Assembly (NCBI RefSeq): GCF_002013895.1
Contig: NZ_MAFQ01000006.1
Coordinates: 248,001-312,000 of the forward strand
Direction: 5' to 3'
DNA: 64,000 bases
From: Mycobacteroides franklinii
GTDB lineage: Bacteria > Actinomycetota > Actinomycetes > Mycobacteriales > Mycobacteriaceae
The position numbers were made by a program, and so were the translations under genes. The notes beneath the pieces were generated by a model. It was not told the DNA's origin, made no database searches, and worked only from the letters and a program-made list of their open reading frames with translations. The number at the start of each line of letters is the position of its first letter. Position 1 is the first letter of the stretch. Of this stretch, positions 26,158 to 34,929 are shown piece after piece.

Positions 26158-27102
26158 ATGACCCGTAGTCCAGATTATTTTGCCGATCATCCAGAATCTC
26201 TCAGCGTGTCCGCAGGGACTCCGGATATCGACGCCTTCTCCGGCGTCCTGTCCACAATCCGGCTGCAGGGTGAATCCGCAGTGCGTTGCTCTGCAGAGCC
26301 CCCGTTCGATATCGCCGTACCCGCACGTGAACGTGTCTTGCACATCGCCGAGACTCCCGGGCTCCGCGTGCATATCGAGGGAGCTCCGGTGTGCACGCTT
26401 GATGCCGGCGACATGGTGCTGCTGGCACGCGGCACGGCTCATCGCCTCTCGGGTACCGAGCCGACCCACGGATACGAACCCCTGAGCGCCACCTGGTGGG
26501 TGAGCGGCAGGTTCACCGCCGAGAGGACGGCCGCCGACCCCCTGCTGTCGGTGCTGCCACCGGCCATCGTCATTCATGCCAGCCGGCCCGGTCACGAATG
26601 GCTGCCACTGTCTCTTCAGCTCATCCTGGCCGAGATCGTCACACCCAGTCCTGGCTCGTGGGTCATGATTTCGCGAATCCTGGACCTGCTGTTCATCCAC
26701 GCGCTGCGCGAATGGTCGAGCTCCCATCGCACCGAACCGGGTTGGCTCACCGCCGCCATGGATCCACGGCTTGCTCCCGTGCTCACCGCGATACACAACA
26801 ACCTGGAGCATCCCTGGTCGATCGCGGAGCTCGCCCAGCACGCGCGGCAGTCACGCTCAGCTTTCACCCAGAGATTCACCGAGCTACTGGGGCAGCCGCC
26901 CGCCAGTTACATTACCGAGCGACGGCTCGACCGCGCGGCCCATCTCCTGCGCTCCACCACCGACGCGGTGAGCCAGATCGGACGAACCGTCGGATACACC
27001 TCGGACGCCGCATTCAGCCGCGCGTTCCAACGCCGATTCGGCGAGCCTCCCCTGCGTTGGCGCACACACCAACGGCCCCGATCACCTCAAGTCAGCGACT
27101 AG
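26158..27102 (+). CDS. AraC-family regulator with cupin N-domain
   Basis: The protein (314 aa from ATG 26158) has an N-terminal cupin-like sensor (VCTLDAGDMVLLARGTAHRL) and a C-terminal double HTH of the AraC/XylS type. The HTH motifs are WSIAELAQHARQSRSAFTQRF and AVSQIGRTVGYTSDAAFSRAF. A TTG at 26137 is in frame, but GAGG lies 8 bp before the ATG. It is divergent from the hydrolase gene, making that gene its likely target. The 3' end overlaps the convergent EamA gene by 11 bp. Confidence 0.85.
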   Translation: MTRSPDYFADHPESLSVSAGTPDIDAFSGVLSTIRLQGESAVRCSAEPPFDIAVPARERVLHIAETPGLRVHIEGAPVCTLDAGDMVLLARGTAHRLSGTEPTHGYEPLSATWWVSGRFTAERTAADPLLSVLPPAIVIHASRPGHEWLPLSLQLILAEIVTPSPGSWVMISRILDLLFIHALREWSSSHRTEPGWLTAAMDPRLAPVLTAIHNNLEHPWSIAELAQHARQSRSAFTQRFTELLGQPPASYITERRLDRAAHLLRSTTDAVSQIGRTVGYTSDAAFSRAFQRRFGEPPLRWRTHQRPRSPQVSD

Positions 27103-28012
27103 CTCTGCGGCTCAACACGATTCCCGCGATCACAATCGCCCCGCCCAAGGGTTCGTGCCAGCCGATGTGCTCATCCAACAGCAATGCACCCAACAACACC
27201 CCGATCACCGGTGTCAGATAGGTGACCGACGATGCCGCGGTGGCACCCCATCCATTGATGATGTGGGTGTTCCACACATATGCCAAACCTGTGCCCAGCA
27301 CCCCGAGTGCCAGCATGCTCAGCACCACCGCGGGCGTCGCAGACACCGCGTGACGATCCGCAATCGCGACAACAACGGTCAGTAAGGCCGCCCCCACACC
27401 CACTTGGATTCCGGCGACCGTCAGCGCAGGCAGGCCCAGCGGCGTGACGTACTTGCGCATGTAGACGAAGCCAATCCCGTAGCTCATCGTCGCTGCCAAA
27501 CACGCGAATTGCGCGAGCACCGGTTCCCCGTGGCCGATCAGTTGCCACGGCGCCAGCACCACACATACCCCCAGAAACCCCAATCCCAGTCCGAGCAACT
27601 GCATTCGGCTGGGCCGTTCGGCGCGTAGGGCGACGAGCGTGGCCACGGTGGTCATCAGCGGCGTTGCCGCGTTGTAGATGCTCGCCAGTCCGGAATCGAT
27701 GCTCTGCTCGGCCCACGGGTACAGGACGAACGGAATCACGCAGAGCGTCAGCGAGACCACCGCGATATGTCCCCAGATTTTGAGCTCGCGCGGCAGCGGA
27801 ACCCGAAGCAACACCATCAGGGAGATGAGGGTGAGGGCACCGAAATCCAGGCGTGCGGCCGCCACCTGCAGTGCCGATAGCCCGTGCAGTCCGACCTTGA
27901 TGAACAGGAAGCTCCCGCCCCACACCAGGGCAAGGGCCGCGAACTGGATCGGAAGCCAGCGGCTGCGGGCCGGTGCGACGGTCGCGGTATCCACTGCGCA
28001 ATTGCACAGCAC
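27092..28012 (-). CDS. EamA/DMT-superfamily permease
   Basis: The 306-aa protein has ten hydrophobic segments and two EamA repeats, starting at FAALALVWGGSFLFIKVGL and at FACLAATMSYGIGFVYMRKY. The second ends in SVTYLTPVIGVLLGALLLDE, a DMT signature. Family members export amino acids or metabolites. It is convergent with the AraC gene and 36 bp downstream of a small membrane-protein gene on the same strand. Confidence 0.85.
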   Translation of the reverse strand: MLCNCAVDTATVAPARSRWLPIQFAALALVWGGSFLFIKVGLHGLSALQVAAARLDFGALTLISLMVLLRVPLPRELKIWGHIAVVSLTLCVIPFVLYPWAEQSIDSGLASIYNAATPLMTTVATLVALRAERPSRMQLLGLGLGFLGVCVVLAPWQLIGHGEPVLAQFACLAATMSYGIGFVYMRKYVTPLGLPALTVAGIQVGVGAALLTVVVAIADRHAVSATPAVVLSMLALGVLGTGLAYVWNTHIINGWGATAASSVTYLTPVIGVLLGALLLDEHIGWHEPLGGAIVIAGIVLSRRASR

Positions 28013-28048
28013 CGCCGAGCGCGGGCGCTAGCGGTTTTTCGCCGTCGT

Positions 28049-28507
28049 CTACACGCCGGTGCTGGAGCCCGGGCGCACGATCATCAGCACCGTCACCACC
28101 GCCCACAACAGGTTGAAAATCCCGGTAGACATCGCCAGCCTCGCGAAAACCCGCGCGTCAGGCGATTCGCCTTCCCCCAACTGAGCCAACACACGCTGCT
28201 GCCGCGGCAACACCACGAATACCAGCACGGCCGCCGCCACCCCCGTGAGCACCAGCGACGCGATCAACCACGCGCTGCCCAGCACGCCCATCAGATCGGC
28301 CAACGGCAGTCCGAACATCGGAACCGCGATCCCCACCACCGCATACACCCGGCACACCCGGTGCAATGTGCGCAGACTGCCCAGATCCACACCGCCATCG
28401 CCCACCGCCCGGCGTGCGAACGCTGGAAACATGCTGGCTGCCACCGCGATTGGCCCCACCGCGAGAATCACGGCCAGGACGTGGATCGAAAGCAATACCT
28501 TGGTCAC
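28049..28507 (-). CDS. Small integral membrane protein
   Basis: The protein (152 aa from GTG 28507) has four hydrophobic segments: VLLSIHVLAVILAVGPIAVA at the N-terminus, then two in the middle and FNLLWAVVTVLMIV at the end. It resembles the DUF2269-type membrane proteins of actinobacteria. The frame extends to 28762 but that part is antisense to the divergent gene. Function is unknown. Confidence 0.6.
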   Translation of the reverse strand: MTKVLLSIHVLAVILAVGPIAVAASMFPAFARRAVGDGGVDLGSLRTLHRVCRVYAVVGIAVPMFGLPLADLMGVLGSAWLIASLVLTGVAAAVLVFVVLPRQQRVLAQLGEGESPDARVFARLAMSTGIFNLLWAVVTVLMIVRPGSSTGV

Positions 28508-28610
28508 GCGCAGACGGTATCGGCTCCCACACCGGGCCCGAAAGGCCGCCGCTGGCCATATTTCGACGACTTTTGGCCGTATCGGGCCGCAATCTTGGGA
28601 GTATGTGCCG

Positions 28611-29108
28611 ATGGGCCGTCGAATACTGATGTATTTCACCGTGTTCGGGATCGCGATGTGGTTCTTCGGAAACCTGTACGAGGCCATCGTGATCGGGCCC
28701 AACATCGCCGGCGACAGCAAGGAGCAACTAAGGGCCTTCCAGCAGTTCACCGAGGTGACCAACCCGGTGTACTACTACGTGCCCCTGACCTTGATCGCCG
28801 CGATCACGCTGCTCGTGTGGTTCTTTCGCACACCATGGAAGGCACCCGAGAAGCTCTCGTTGTCGCTGTCCGCCGTAGCCCAGATCGCCGGCATCGCCCT
28901 TTCCGTCTATATCGTCACCACGCTCAACATGACGCTCTTCTTCGGCTCTCTGGGAGAAACCCCCAAGGAGCTGCACCAACTCGCCCTGCACTGGAATCTG
29001 CTCAACCTCGTTCGTCTGGCGCTGGCTGCCACCGCACTGATATTCGCCATGAGGGCCTTACGCCTCGTGTGGCAGGCCGCCGGTCGACACCCGACCACCG
29101 CCGTGTGA
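28611..29108 (+). CDS. Four-helix membrane protein, function unknown
   Basis: The protein (165 aa from ATG 28611) has hydrophobic segments at MYFTVFGIAMWFFGNLYEAI, YYVPLTLIAAITLLVWFF, SAVAQIAGIALSVYIVTTLN and LVRLALAATALIFAM. TGGGAG lies about 10 bp upstream of the ATG. It is divergent from the other small membrane protein and 39 bp upstream of an SDR gene, with which it may be co-transcribed. I do not recognise the family. Confidence 0.65.
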   Translation: MGRRILMYFTVFGIAMWFFGNLYEAIVIGPNIAGDSKEQLRAFQQFTEVTNPVYYYVPLTLIAAITLLVWFFRTPWKAPEKLSLSLSAVAQIAGIALSVYIVTTLNMTLFFGSLGETPKELHQLALHWNLLNLVRLALAATALIFAMRALRLVWQAAGRHPTTAV

Positions 29109-29147
29109 AACTGCCCCTGTTCCGGATATCTCGACGAGGAGATCAGC

Positions 29148-30005
29148 ATGCCCAGCAGCTCGCGAACGGTGGTCATCACCGGAGCCAACGCCGGAATCGG
29201 CATGGCCACCGCACAGCGGTTGGCCACCGACGGGCACTCCATCGTCATGGCCTGCCGCAATCAACAGAAAGCCCGGGCAGCGCGCGATCAGATCCTGGCC
29301 GCGACGCCGGGCGCTCAAGTCGACGTCATGTCGCTGGACCTGTCCTCCTTCGAACACATCCGCCGCTTCGCCGGCGAGCTGGCCGCGCAGCACCCCCAGG
29401 TCGATGTGTTGATCAACAACGCCGGCGCCTCACCAATGCGGCAATCCACCACACAGGACGGCTTCGAACTGCAGTGGGGTGCCAACTATTTGGGCCCCTT
29501 CCTGCTGACGCACCTGCTGCTTCCCCAACTACAGGCCGCGCGAAGCGGCGATGCACGCGTCATCCACTTGTCCTCCGTTGCCCACAGCACCGGACGGATC
29601 AACGAAAAGACCTGGCAAGGAAGGCGTCTCTACTTCACCTACGCGGCGTATGCGCAGTCCAAGATGGGCAATCTCATGTTCAGCAACGCACTCGCGCGCC
29701 GCTTGCCCCGCGGGGTCACGTCGAACGCGCTGCATCCCGGCAACGTCAGATCCGACATCTGGCGTGAGATACCGCGGCCAGTCCGCTCACTGGTGATGTT
29801 GGCACTGATCACGCCGGAGCGGCCAAGTCGACTGATCGCCGACATGGCGGTGTCGGACGATTACCACGGGCGTAACGGAGAATATCTCGCCGCACAAAGG
29901 CCAAGCCCGGTCCGGCGCTACACCAGAAACCAAGCGGCGCAAGATGACCTGTACGCCAAAAGCTGCGATCTCGTCGGTGTAGACCCGCTGCCGTTGCGCG
30001 GCTAG
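29148..30005 (+). CDS. SDR-family oxidoreductase (retinol-dehydrogenase-like)
   Basis: The 285-aa protein has TGANAGIG at the cofactor loop, NNAG, the serine in HLSSVAHST and YAQSK as the catalytic Tyr-Lys. The layout, with the MACRNQQKA segment that recognises the NADP phosphate, matches the RDH/WW-oxidoreductase-like SDR group. GAGGAG lies about 8 bp before the ATG. Its end overlaps the convergent regulator by 4 bp. Substrate is unknown. Confidence 0.8.
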   Translation: MPSSSRTVVITGANAGIGMATAQRLATDGHSIVMACRNQQKARAARDQILAATPGAQVDVMSLDLSSFEHIRRFAGELAAQHPQVDVLINNAGASPMRQSTTQDGFELQWGANYLGPFLLTHLLLPQLQAARSGDARVIHLSSVAHSTGRINEKTWQGRRLYFTYAAYAQSKMGNLMFSNALARRLPRGVTSNALHPGNVRSDIWREIPRPVRSLVMLALITPERPSRLIADMAVSDDYHGRNGEYLAAQRPSPVRRYTRNQAAQDDLYAKSCDLVGVDPLPLRG

Positions 30006-31195
30006 GAGACGTTGAGGCGGCGGTCGGCCTCGATAGCGAGATGGAGTTCAGCGATATCGCGGGGACGGGCGACATCGCGACCCGTCAGTTGCTTCAACCT
30101 GCGCAGCCGGTATCGGACGGTGTTCGGATGACAGAACAACGCCGCTGCGGTGGCGGGGATGGAGCCATCGCAAGCCACCCACTGCTGAAAGGTGCTCACA
30201 AGCAGCTGCCGGTCCGCGGCACCGACATCGGCAAGGCCGCCCAACACCAGGTCGCGGTATCGCTCCATGGTCTGCGGATCGGTAATCGCCGCAATGGCAT
30301 AGGGATTCACGTCGAATGCGACGACCGCCTCGTCCTCGGTGGTCGCAAGCAGGGCCGCCTTGGCATAGTTGAGGGGGGAACCGGGCGGTGGGTAGCCGTC
30401 ATACACCGGGCTGACCCCGATTCGCCGCACACCTAGACCGCGTAACACTTCGTTCAGCTCGCCGAGCCGCGAACGCGTAACGACCGCAACAACACCCACG
30501 TGCATATCAGGCTCAACCCGCCAGGCGGAGGCGAATCCGTGGTCGCGGAGGGCCTTCTCCGCAGCCCCTAATGCGCGGTAGTCGAGCGGCCCCGAGTCAA
30601 TGGCGACCACGACGAAGCACCCAGATTCCGGTAACCCGAGCAGATGCGCCGCGTCCCACGCGGTGATGCCCGTCGGCAGGCGGCCGTCGATCAGCCCACC
30701 TACCAGCGCCGATCGTTCCTGATCGCGTTGGAGCAGCTGCTCGACGACAACGTCGCGATATCCCTCGGCCATCGCATCCGTATATCTGTCTTGGTTCTGC
30801 CATGCCTGTGAAGCCGCAGCCCGCAACTCCTGCCGAGACAGACCTGCCGTGTCGATCGCCTGCGAAAGTTGGTCCCACAGAAACTGCCCCCCGGCCCGGT
30901 AGGCCGACATCACGTCGGCCAGCGGCACTCCCTGTTCTGCGCGCAACCTGCCGACCCGACCCGCCGCGCTGGTATCGGGGGTACCCGAACCCATTACCTC
31001 CAAGAGGAACACCATCTGGTCACGGCCTGCCGCGAACAGATCCTCATCGGTAACCAGCCCAGGATCCCGGTATGCCGCGACGCGTTCACGAATGATCCGG
31101 CACTGTTTGGCGCTCAGCTCGTCCACCCGGGTGAGCAGTTGGCGTCCGACTGCCCGCAGATTTGCCCCCACTGTGTCCGCCGGCGGCTCACTCAT
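30002..31195 (-). CDS. PucR/CdaR-type transcriptional regulator with RsbRD-like N-domain
   Basis: The protein (397 aa from ATG 31195) has an N-terminal helical RsbRD_N-like region (LLTRVDELSAKQCRIIRERV), a GGDEF-like middle and a C-terminal HTH_30 (ATAALFCHPNTVRYRLRRL). Two codons upstream of the chosen ATG a CdaR-type frame continues only into non-conserved residues. It is divergent from the hydroxyacyl-CoA dehydrogenase cluster, and a perfect inverted repeat lies just upstream. It probably controls that cluster in response to its substrate. Confidence 0.8.
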   Translation of the reverse strand: MSEPPADTVGANLRAVGRQLLTRVDELSAKQCRIIRERVAAYRDPGLVTDEDLFAAGRDQMVFLLEVMGSGTPDTSAAGRVGRLRAEQGVPLADVMSAYRAGGQFLWDQLSQAIDTAGLSRQELRAAASQAWQNQDRYTDAMAEGYRDVVVEQLLQRDQERSALVGGLIDGRLPTGITAWDAAHLLGLPESGCFVVVAIDSGPLDYRALGAAEKALRDHGFASAWRVEPDMHVGVVAVVTRSRLGELNEVLRGLGVRRIGVSPVYDGYPPPGSPLNYAKAALLATTEDEAVVAFDVNPYAIAAITDPQTMERYRDLVLGGLADVGAADRQLLVSTFQQWVACDGSIPATAAALFCHPNTVRYRLRRLKQLTGRDVARPRDIAELHLAIEADRRLNVS

Positions 31196-31223
31196 ACCAC
31201 GAGGATACAACTCCCCGGACCAT

Positions 31224-31249
31224 TCAAATTGTTCAAATCAACAATTTGA
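31224..31249. promoter_or_regulatory. Perfect 10-bp inverted repeat in the divergent regulator/HAD promoter region
   Basis: TCAAATTGTT (31224-31233) and AACAATTTGA (31240-31249) are exact reverse complements around CAAATC. The site lies 29 bp upstream of the PucR-like gene and about 180 bp upstream of the dehydrogenase gene. It is a strong operator candidate for that regulator. Confidence 0.65.
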
Positions 31250-31427
31250 TGTCTCTCCATCTTGGCTCTACAGCCATCGACGTGCGGCTCAGATGCGAAT
31301 AGATTGTTCATATACCCAGAATTGAGTTCTCGGAACACATCGGAGTGACACCGGATCCTGGGGCCACCGACCGAGCGGGTGATCGAACACCGACATTGCT
31401 CGCAACCGCAGAGAAGGAAAAGCGACA

Positions 31428-32321
31428 ATGAGCGATCGGCAGAAGACCATGGCAGTCGTCGGCGCTGGCGTCATCGGCCTGTCGTGGGCCCGGCTGGCCC
31501 GCAACCATGGATGGCGAGTCGGCATCACCGATCCCCGCGATGATCTCGACGCGTTGGTCGCAGCGACCTTCGGCGCGGATAACCCCGACGTGTTCGGGAG
31601 CCATGCGCTGACCGATGTGGTCGCGGAAGCCGACCTGGTCCAGGAGAACGGCCCAGAGCGTCTGGCCGTCAAACATGAGCTGTTCGGCCAGTTTCTGGAC
31701 TCGGCGCCCGAACACGCGGTGTTGGCCACCTCGAGTTCCTCTATTGGGGCGACCCTCATCGCCGACGGTCTGAGCGCCGGTGACCGGGTCATCGTGGGCC
31801 ATCCGTTCAATCCGCCCGAGCTGATGCCGCTGGTTGAGGTGGTTCCAGGAGCTCAGACGAGTGAATCCACACTGCAGAACGCCCTTGAGCTGTATCGGGC
31901 ACTGGGCCGAGCACCGATTGTGATCCGCAAGGAGGTTCCCGGCTTCGTCGCCAACCGCCTCCAAGTTGCGCTGACCCGCGAAGCGCAGTATCTCGTGGAG
32001 GAGGGAGTAGTCAGCGTCGCGGACCTCGATATCGCTCTGCAGAATTCGCTTGGCTTGCGCTGGGCCGCAACAGGATTGTTCGAAGGAAACGCGCTAGGCG
32101 GCGGCCCGGAGGGCGCACGGCATCTCTACGAGGGCGTTGGCGCCGAGGTGGGCAAGATCGCACTCGGGACTCCCTCAGCGGACCCGCAGGTAATCGAGCA
32201 ACTGATCGAAGACATTGATTCCGCCTACGGAACCGGCCAGCAGAACTACCAACGACTACTCGCCCGGCGCGATGAACGCACTAGCGCTGTCTTGGCAGCA
32301 CTTCGTCAATTAGACGCCTGA
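31428..32321 (+). CDS. 3-hydroxyacyl-CoA dehydrogenase family protein
   Basis: The 297-aa NAD-dependent enzyme has the GAGVIG Rossmann motif at residues 12-17, the DPRDD acid at the end of strand 2 and LATSSSSIG with catalytic-region serines. GHPFNPPELMPLVEVV carries the His of the HAD His-Glu pair. It is shorter than FadB-type enzymes and closer to carnitine or lambda-crystallin-type dehydrogenases. It is the first gene of a three-gene run with the beta-propeller and second HAD genes. Confidence 0.8.
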   Translation: MSDRQKTMAVVGAGVIGLSWARLARNHGWRVGITDPRDDLDALVAATFGADNPDVFGSHALTDVVAEADLVQENGPERLAVKHELFGQFLDSAPEHAVLATSSSSIGATLIADGLSAGDRVIVGHPFNPPELMPLVEVVPGAQTSESTLQNALELYRALGRAPIVIRKEVPGFVANRLQVALTREAQYLVEEGVVSVADLDIALQNSLGLRWAATGLFEGNALGGGPEGARHLYEGVGAEVGKIALGTPSADPQVIEQLIEDIDSAYGTGQQNYQRLLARRDERTSAVLAALRQLDA

Positions 32322-32349
32322 ACGAGCACGATACCTCAAGGAGAACACC

Positions 32350-33270
32350 ATGTTTCGATACCTGTTGGCGCTGAACCAGATCAAGAGATCCATCCTGAAG
32401 TTTCCCGTTTCCGGCGGACAATTCACGGAACTGGTTACGGGACTGAATGAATTGCCCGACGGCATCATCGTCGATCCCGCCCGGGAGAACATCTACTGGA
32501 CGAACATGGGCGTGCCCACCCTTGTGCACCCCGCTGAACCGCCAACCGAACACAACCTGGATTTCTACGGGCAGAACGGCTCCATCGAGAGGGCCGCAAT
32601 CGACGGCAGCGGGCGGGGCTATCTCCTGCCGACAGGAAGTTTCGTTACCGGAAAACAGCTTTCGGCAGCATGGTCACTAGGACGCCTGTATTGGTCCGAT
32701 CGCGAGGGCGCGGCCATCCGCAGCGTGCGACTGGACGGCAGCGACCTGCGCGACGAGGTCGTGGTCGCCACCACCGACAAAGACCGTCACATTGCCCGCA
32801 ATCAATGTGTCGGACTGGCGATTGACGAGCGCAACGGCCTCCTGTACTGGACCCAGAAGGGCCCGTCCAAGGGCGGCGACGGCCGAATCTTCCGGACTTC
32901 CTTGGAGATTCCCGACGGACAGGCCCCGACGCGCCGCGATATCGACGTGCTCTGGTCCGACCTACCCGAGCCGATCGACATCGAACTCGACCTTGATGCC
33001 GGACTGATCTACTGGACCGACCGCGGCGCCGCGCCCTTGGGCAACACATTGAACAAGGCTCGTATCCCCGCTCCAGGACAACGAGGCGGCGCCGTAACCG
33101 TTCTCGCGTCCGGGTTCGGGGAAGCCATTGGCCTGGCCGTGGACAAGGAAGCCGGCATCGCCTACGTGAGCGATATGGCGGGCGAGATTCGGGCAGTCAA
33201 CCTCGACGGCAGCGGCGAACACACGTTCGCGAAGGTCGACGGAAATTTCACCGGAATCATCGGTATCTGA
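32350..33270 (+). CDS. YWTD-type six-bladed beta-propeller protein
   Basis: The 306-aa protein carries repeated blades with YWTN, YWSD, YWTQ and YWTD motifs (near residues 49, 115, 170 and 224) and IDLxxG-like loops. These are the low-density-lipoprotein-receptor class B repeat pattern. No signal peptide or TM helix is seen, so it appears cytosolic. Bacterial relatives are poorly characterised; lactonase-like or binding roles are possible. It sits between two dehydrogenases with short gaps, which implies a shared pathway. Confidence 0.65.
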   Translation: MFRYLLALNQIKRSILKFPVSGGQFTELVTGLNELPDGIIVDPARENIYWTNMGVPTLVHPAEPPTEHNLDFYGQNGSIERAAIDGSGRGYLLPTGSFVTGKQLSAAWSLGRLYWSDREGAAIRSVRLDGSDLRDEVVVATTDKDRHIARNQCVGLAIDERNGLLYWTQKGPSKGGDGRIFRTSLEIPDGQAPTRRDIDVLWSDLPEPIDIELDLDAGLIYWTDRGAAPLGNTLNKARIPAPGQRGGAVTVLASGFGEAIGLAVDKEAGIAYVSDMAGEIRAVNLDGSGEHTFAKVDGNFTGIIGI

Positions 33271-33309
33271 ACATAACTCACCAGTCGTCAGCACAGATAG
33301 GAACAGAAC

Positions 33310-34194
33310 ATGACGTATTCACCCCCGACAGACATCGCCAATCGCCCGGTCGCCGTGCTGGGCGCAGGCACGCTCGGCCGCCGCATCGCCCTTACCTTCG
33401 CCACACGGGGCGGAGTGGTGCGTCTCTACGACGTCTCCGAGGACTCGCTGAAGTCAGCCAGGGAATTCCTCGACCAACGGATTCCGCAATTGGTCTGGGC
33501 CAGAAGCGATGAGGGGGCCACAGCCGCCACCGTCGAGTACTTCACGGACCTGCCCAGCGCGGTGAAGGATGCCTGGTATGTCGTTGAGTCCGTTCCCGAA
33601 GTGCAGGCACTCAAGATCGATATCCTGGGCCAGCTCGACGAAATCGCCGCACCCGACACGATCATCGGCACCAACTCGTCGTCCTTCAGGAGTGGTGAGC
33701 TCATCGGAAAGGTCAAACACCCGGAACGATTTCTGAACACCCACTACGGGCAGCCACCCGAAGCCCCACAGGCCGAGTTGATGACCGACGGAAAGACCGA
33801 CGAACGGATCTTCGACGTCCTCAGCGAGGAACTGCCCAAACACGGCTTCGTCACCGCCGTAGCCCGTAAGGAAAGTGTCGGCTTCATCATCAACCGGGTG
33901 TGGGCTGCCATCAAGCGCGAAGCCCTGGCAGTTGTCGCCGAGGGAGTCTCGACGCCGGCCGAGTTCGACCGAATCTGGGTCGCATCCGGTATGAGCTCAG
34001 TGGGCGTGTTTCGGACTATTGATCACGTCGGCCTCGACGTCGCGCTGGACATCGAGAAGAACTACATCGACCACTTCCCTTACATCCCTGCCACATCGCG
34101 GGACCTTCTCCAGCGATATGTCGACGACGGCAAGCTGGGCGTGAAGTCCGGCGAGGGCTTCTACAACGACTACCCGCAGCCGTCACACGACTAG
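33310..34194 (+). CDS. 3-hydroxyacyl-CoA dehydrogenase family protein, second copy
   Basis: The 294-aa protein has GAGTLG at the NAD-binding loop, TNSSSFRSGELIG and LNTHYGQPPEAPQAEL, where the usual HPF(N/F)PP motif is altered to HYGQPP. FGVKSGxGFY-like motif GVKSGEGFYNDY closes the C-terminus, a hallmark of HAD enzymes. It differs from the first copy throughout, so the pair is not a recent duplication. It probably acts on a different hydroxyacid or acyl-CoA in the same pathway. Confidence 0.8.
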   Translation: MTYSPPTDIANRPVAVLGAGTLGRRIALTFATRGGVVRLYDVSEDSLKSAREFLDQRIPQLVWARSDEGATAATVEYFTDLPSAVKDAWYVVESVPEVQALKIDILGQLDEIAAPDTIIGTNSSSFRSGELIGKVKHPERFLNTHYGQPPEAPQAELMTDGKTDERIFDVLSEELPKHGFVTAVARKESVGFIINRVWAAIKREALAVVAEGVSTPAEFDRIWVASGMSSVGVFRTIDHVGLDVALDIEKNYIDHFPYIPATSRDLLQRYVDDGKLGVKSGEGFYNDYPQPSHD

Positions 34195-34199
34195 GCGCC

Positions 34200-34883
34200 T
34201 CACCTCAGCGCGCGAATCCCGTTGTACAGCACCATAACCCCGATCACGACCAGGATTGCCGCCATCAATGCGGCGTTGTTCTTCTCCATCCAGTCCTTGA
34301 GCCGCCGCATCGCGTCGTCAAGACGATGACCGGCGGCCGCGTAAGCCAGTATCGGCACGGCGACCGATGACGCGGCCACGACGACGAAGAACACCGCGGC
34401 CAGCCAGCGATCCGCGTCGTCAAGCCCGCTGGCACCGATCGCCAATCCGGCTGGGATGCAAATGAACAGGACATCAGGCCGGACCACCACCAAGGCCGTC
34501 CCGGTGATCGCCGCCCGGACAGGTCCGATGGTGGAGAACGATCGCATCCAGCCCGGCGACTCGGTGTGATGATGCCGGGTAAGCCATCGGTAGATGCCGA
34601 AGACGATCAGCACCGATCCGAGGACCACCCGCACCCAGGAGGCCCAGTTCGGCACCGACCTGTGTAGCCCGCCCAGTAAGCCCGTGGCCCCGACACACAA
34701 CGCCGTCAGCGCCGCCAAGCCCAATAGCCAGCCCGCGAGGAAGGCCAGACCGCTCGGCCGTGGCCGCGGCGCCTGCAGGACCAGCACCGCCGGGACGACG
34801 GTGATCGGTGAGAGTGCGACAACCAGCCCGAGTGGAATGAGCCCGGTGAGGACCGAACCCCAACTTCCTACCATGAGCAGCAA
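34200..34883 (-). CDS. GAP-family (Sap/LysE-like) membrane protein
   Basis: The 227-aa protein has six hydrophobic segments with PLGLVVALSPITVVPAVLVLQ at the N-terminus, the signature of the mycobacterial GAP/Sap family. Named members help address glycopeptidolipids or sulfolipid-1 to the cell surface; relatives resemble LysE exporters. It is convergent with the preceding dehydrogenase gene. It could start at the second Met (residue 4). Substrate is unknown. Confidence 0.75.
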   Translation of the reverse strand: MLLMVGSWGSVLTGLIPLGLVVALSPITVVPAVLVLQAPRPRPSGLAFLAGWLLGLAALTALCVGATGLLGGLHRSVPNWASWVRVVLGSVLIVFGIYRWLTRHHHTESPGWMRSFSTIGPVRAAITGTALVVVRPDVLFICIPAGLAIGASGLDDADRWLAAVFFVVVAASSVAVPILAYAAAGHRLDDAMRRLKDWMEKNNAALMAAILVVIGVMVLYNGIRALR

Positions 34884-34929
34884 TCATGGCACCACGGACA
34901 CGGCGTGACCGCCGAAATACAAACTGCGG

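Noticed and set aside
27884..29767. A 627-codon plus-strand frame across the EamA, small-membrane-protein and SDR genes
   Set aside because: Its product is Arg/His/Gln-rich without domains and it overlaps several recognisable genes in other frames.
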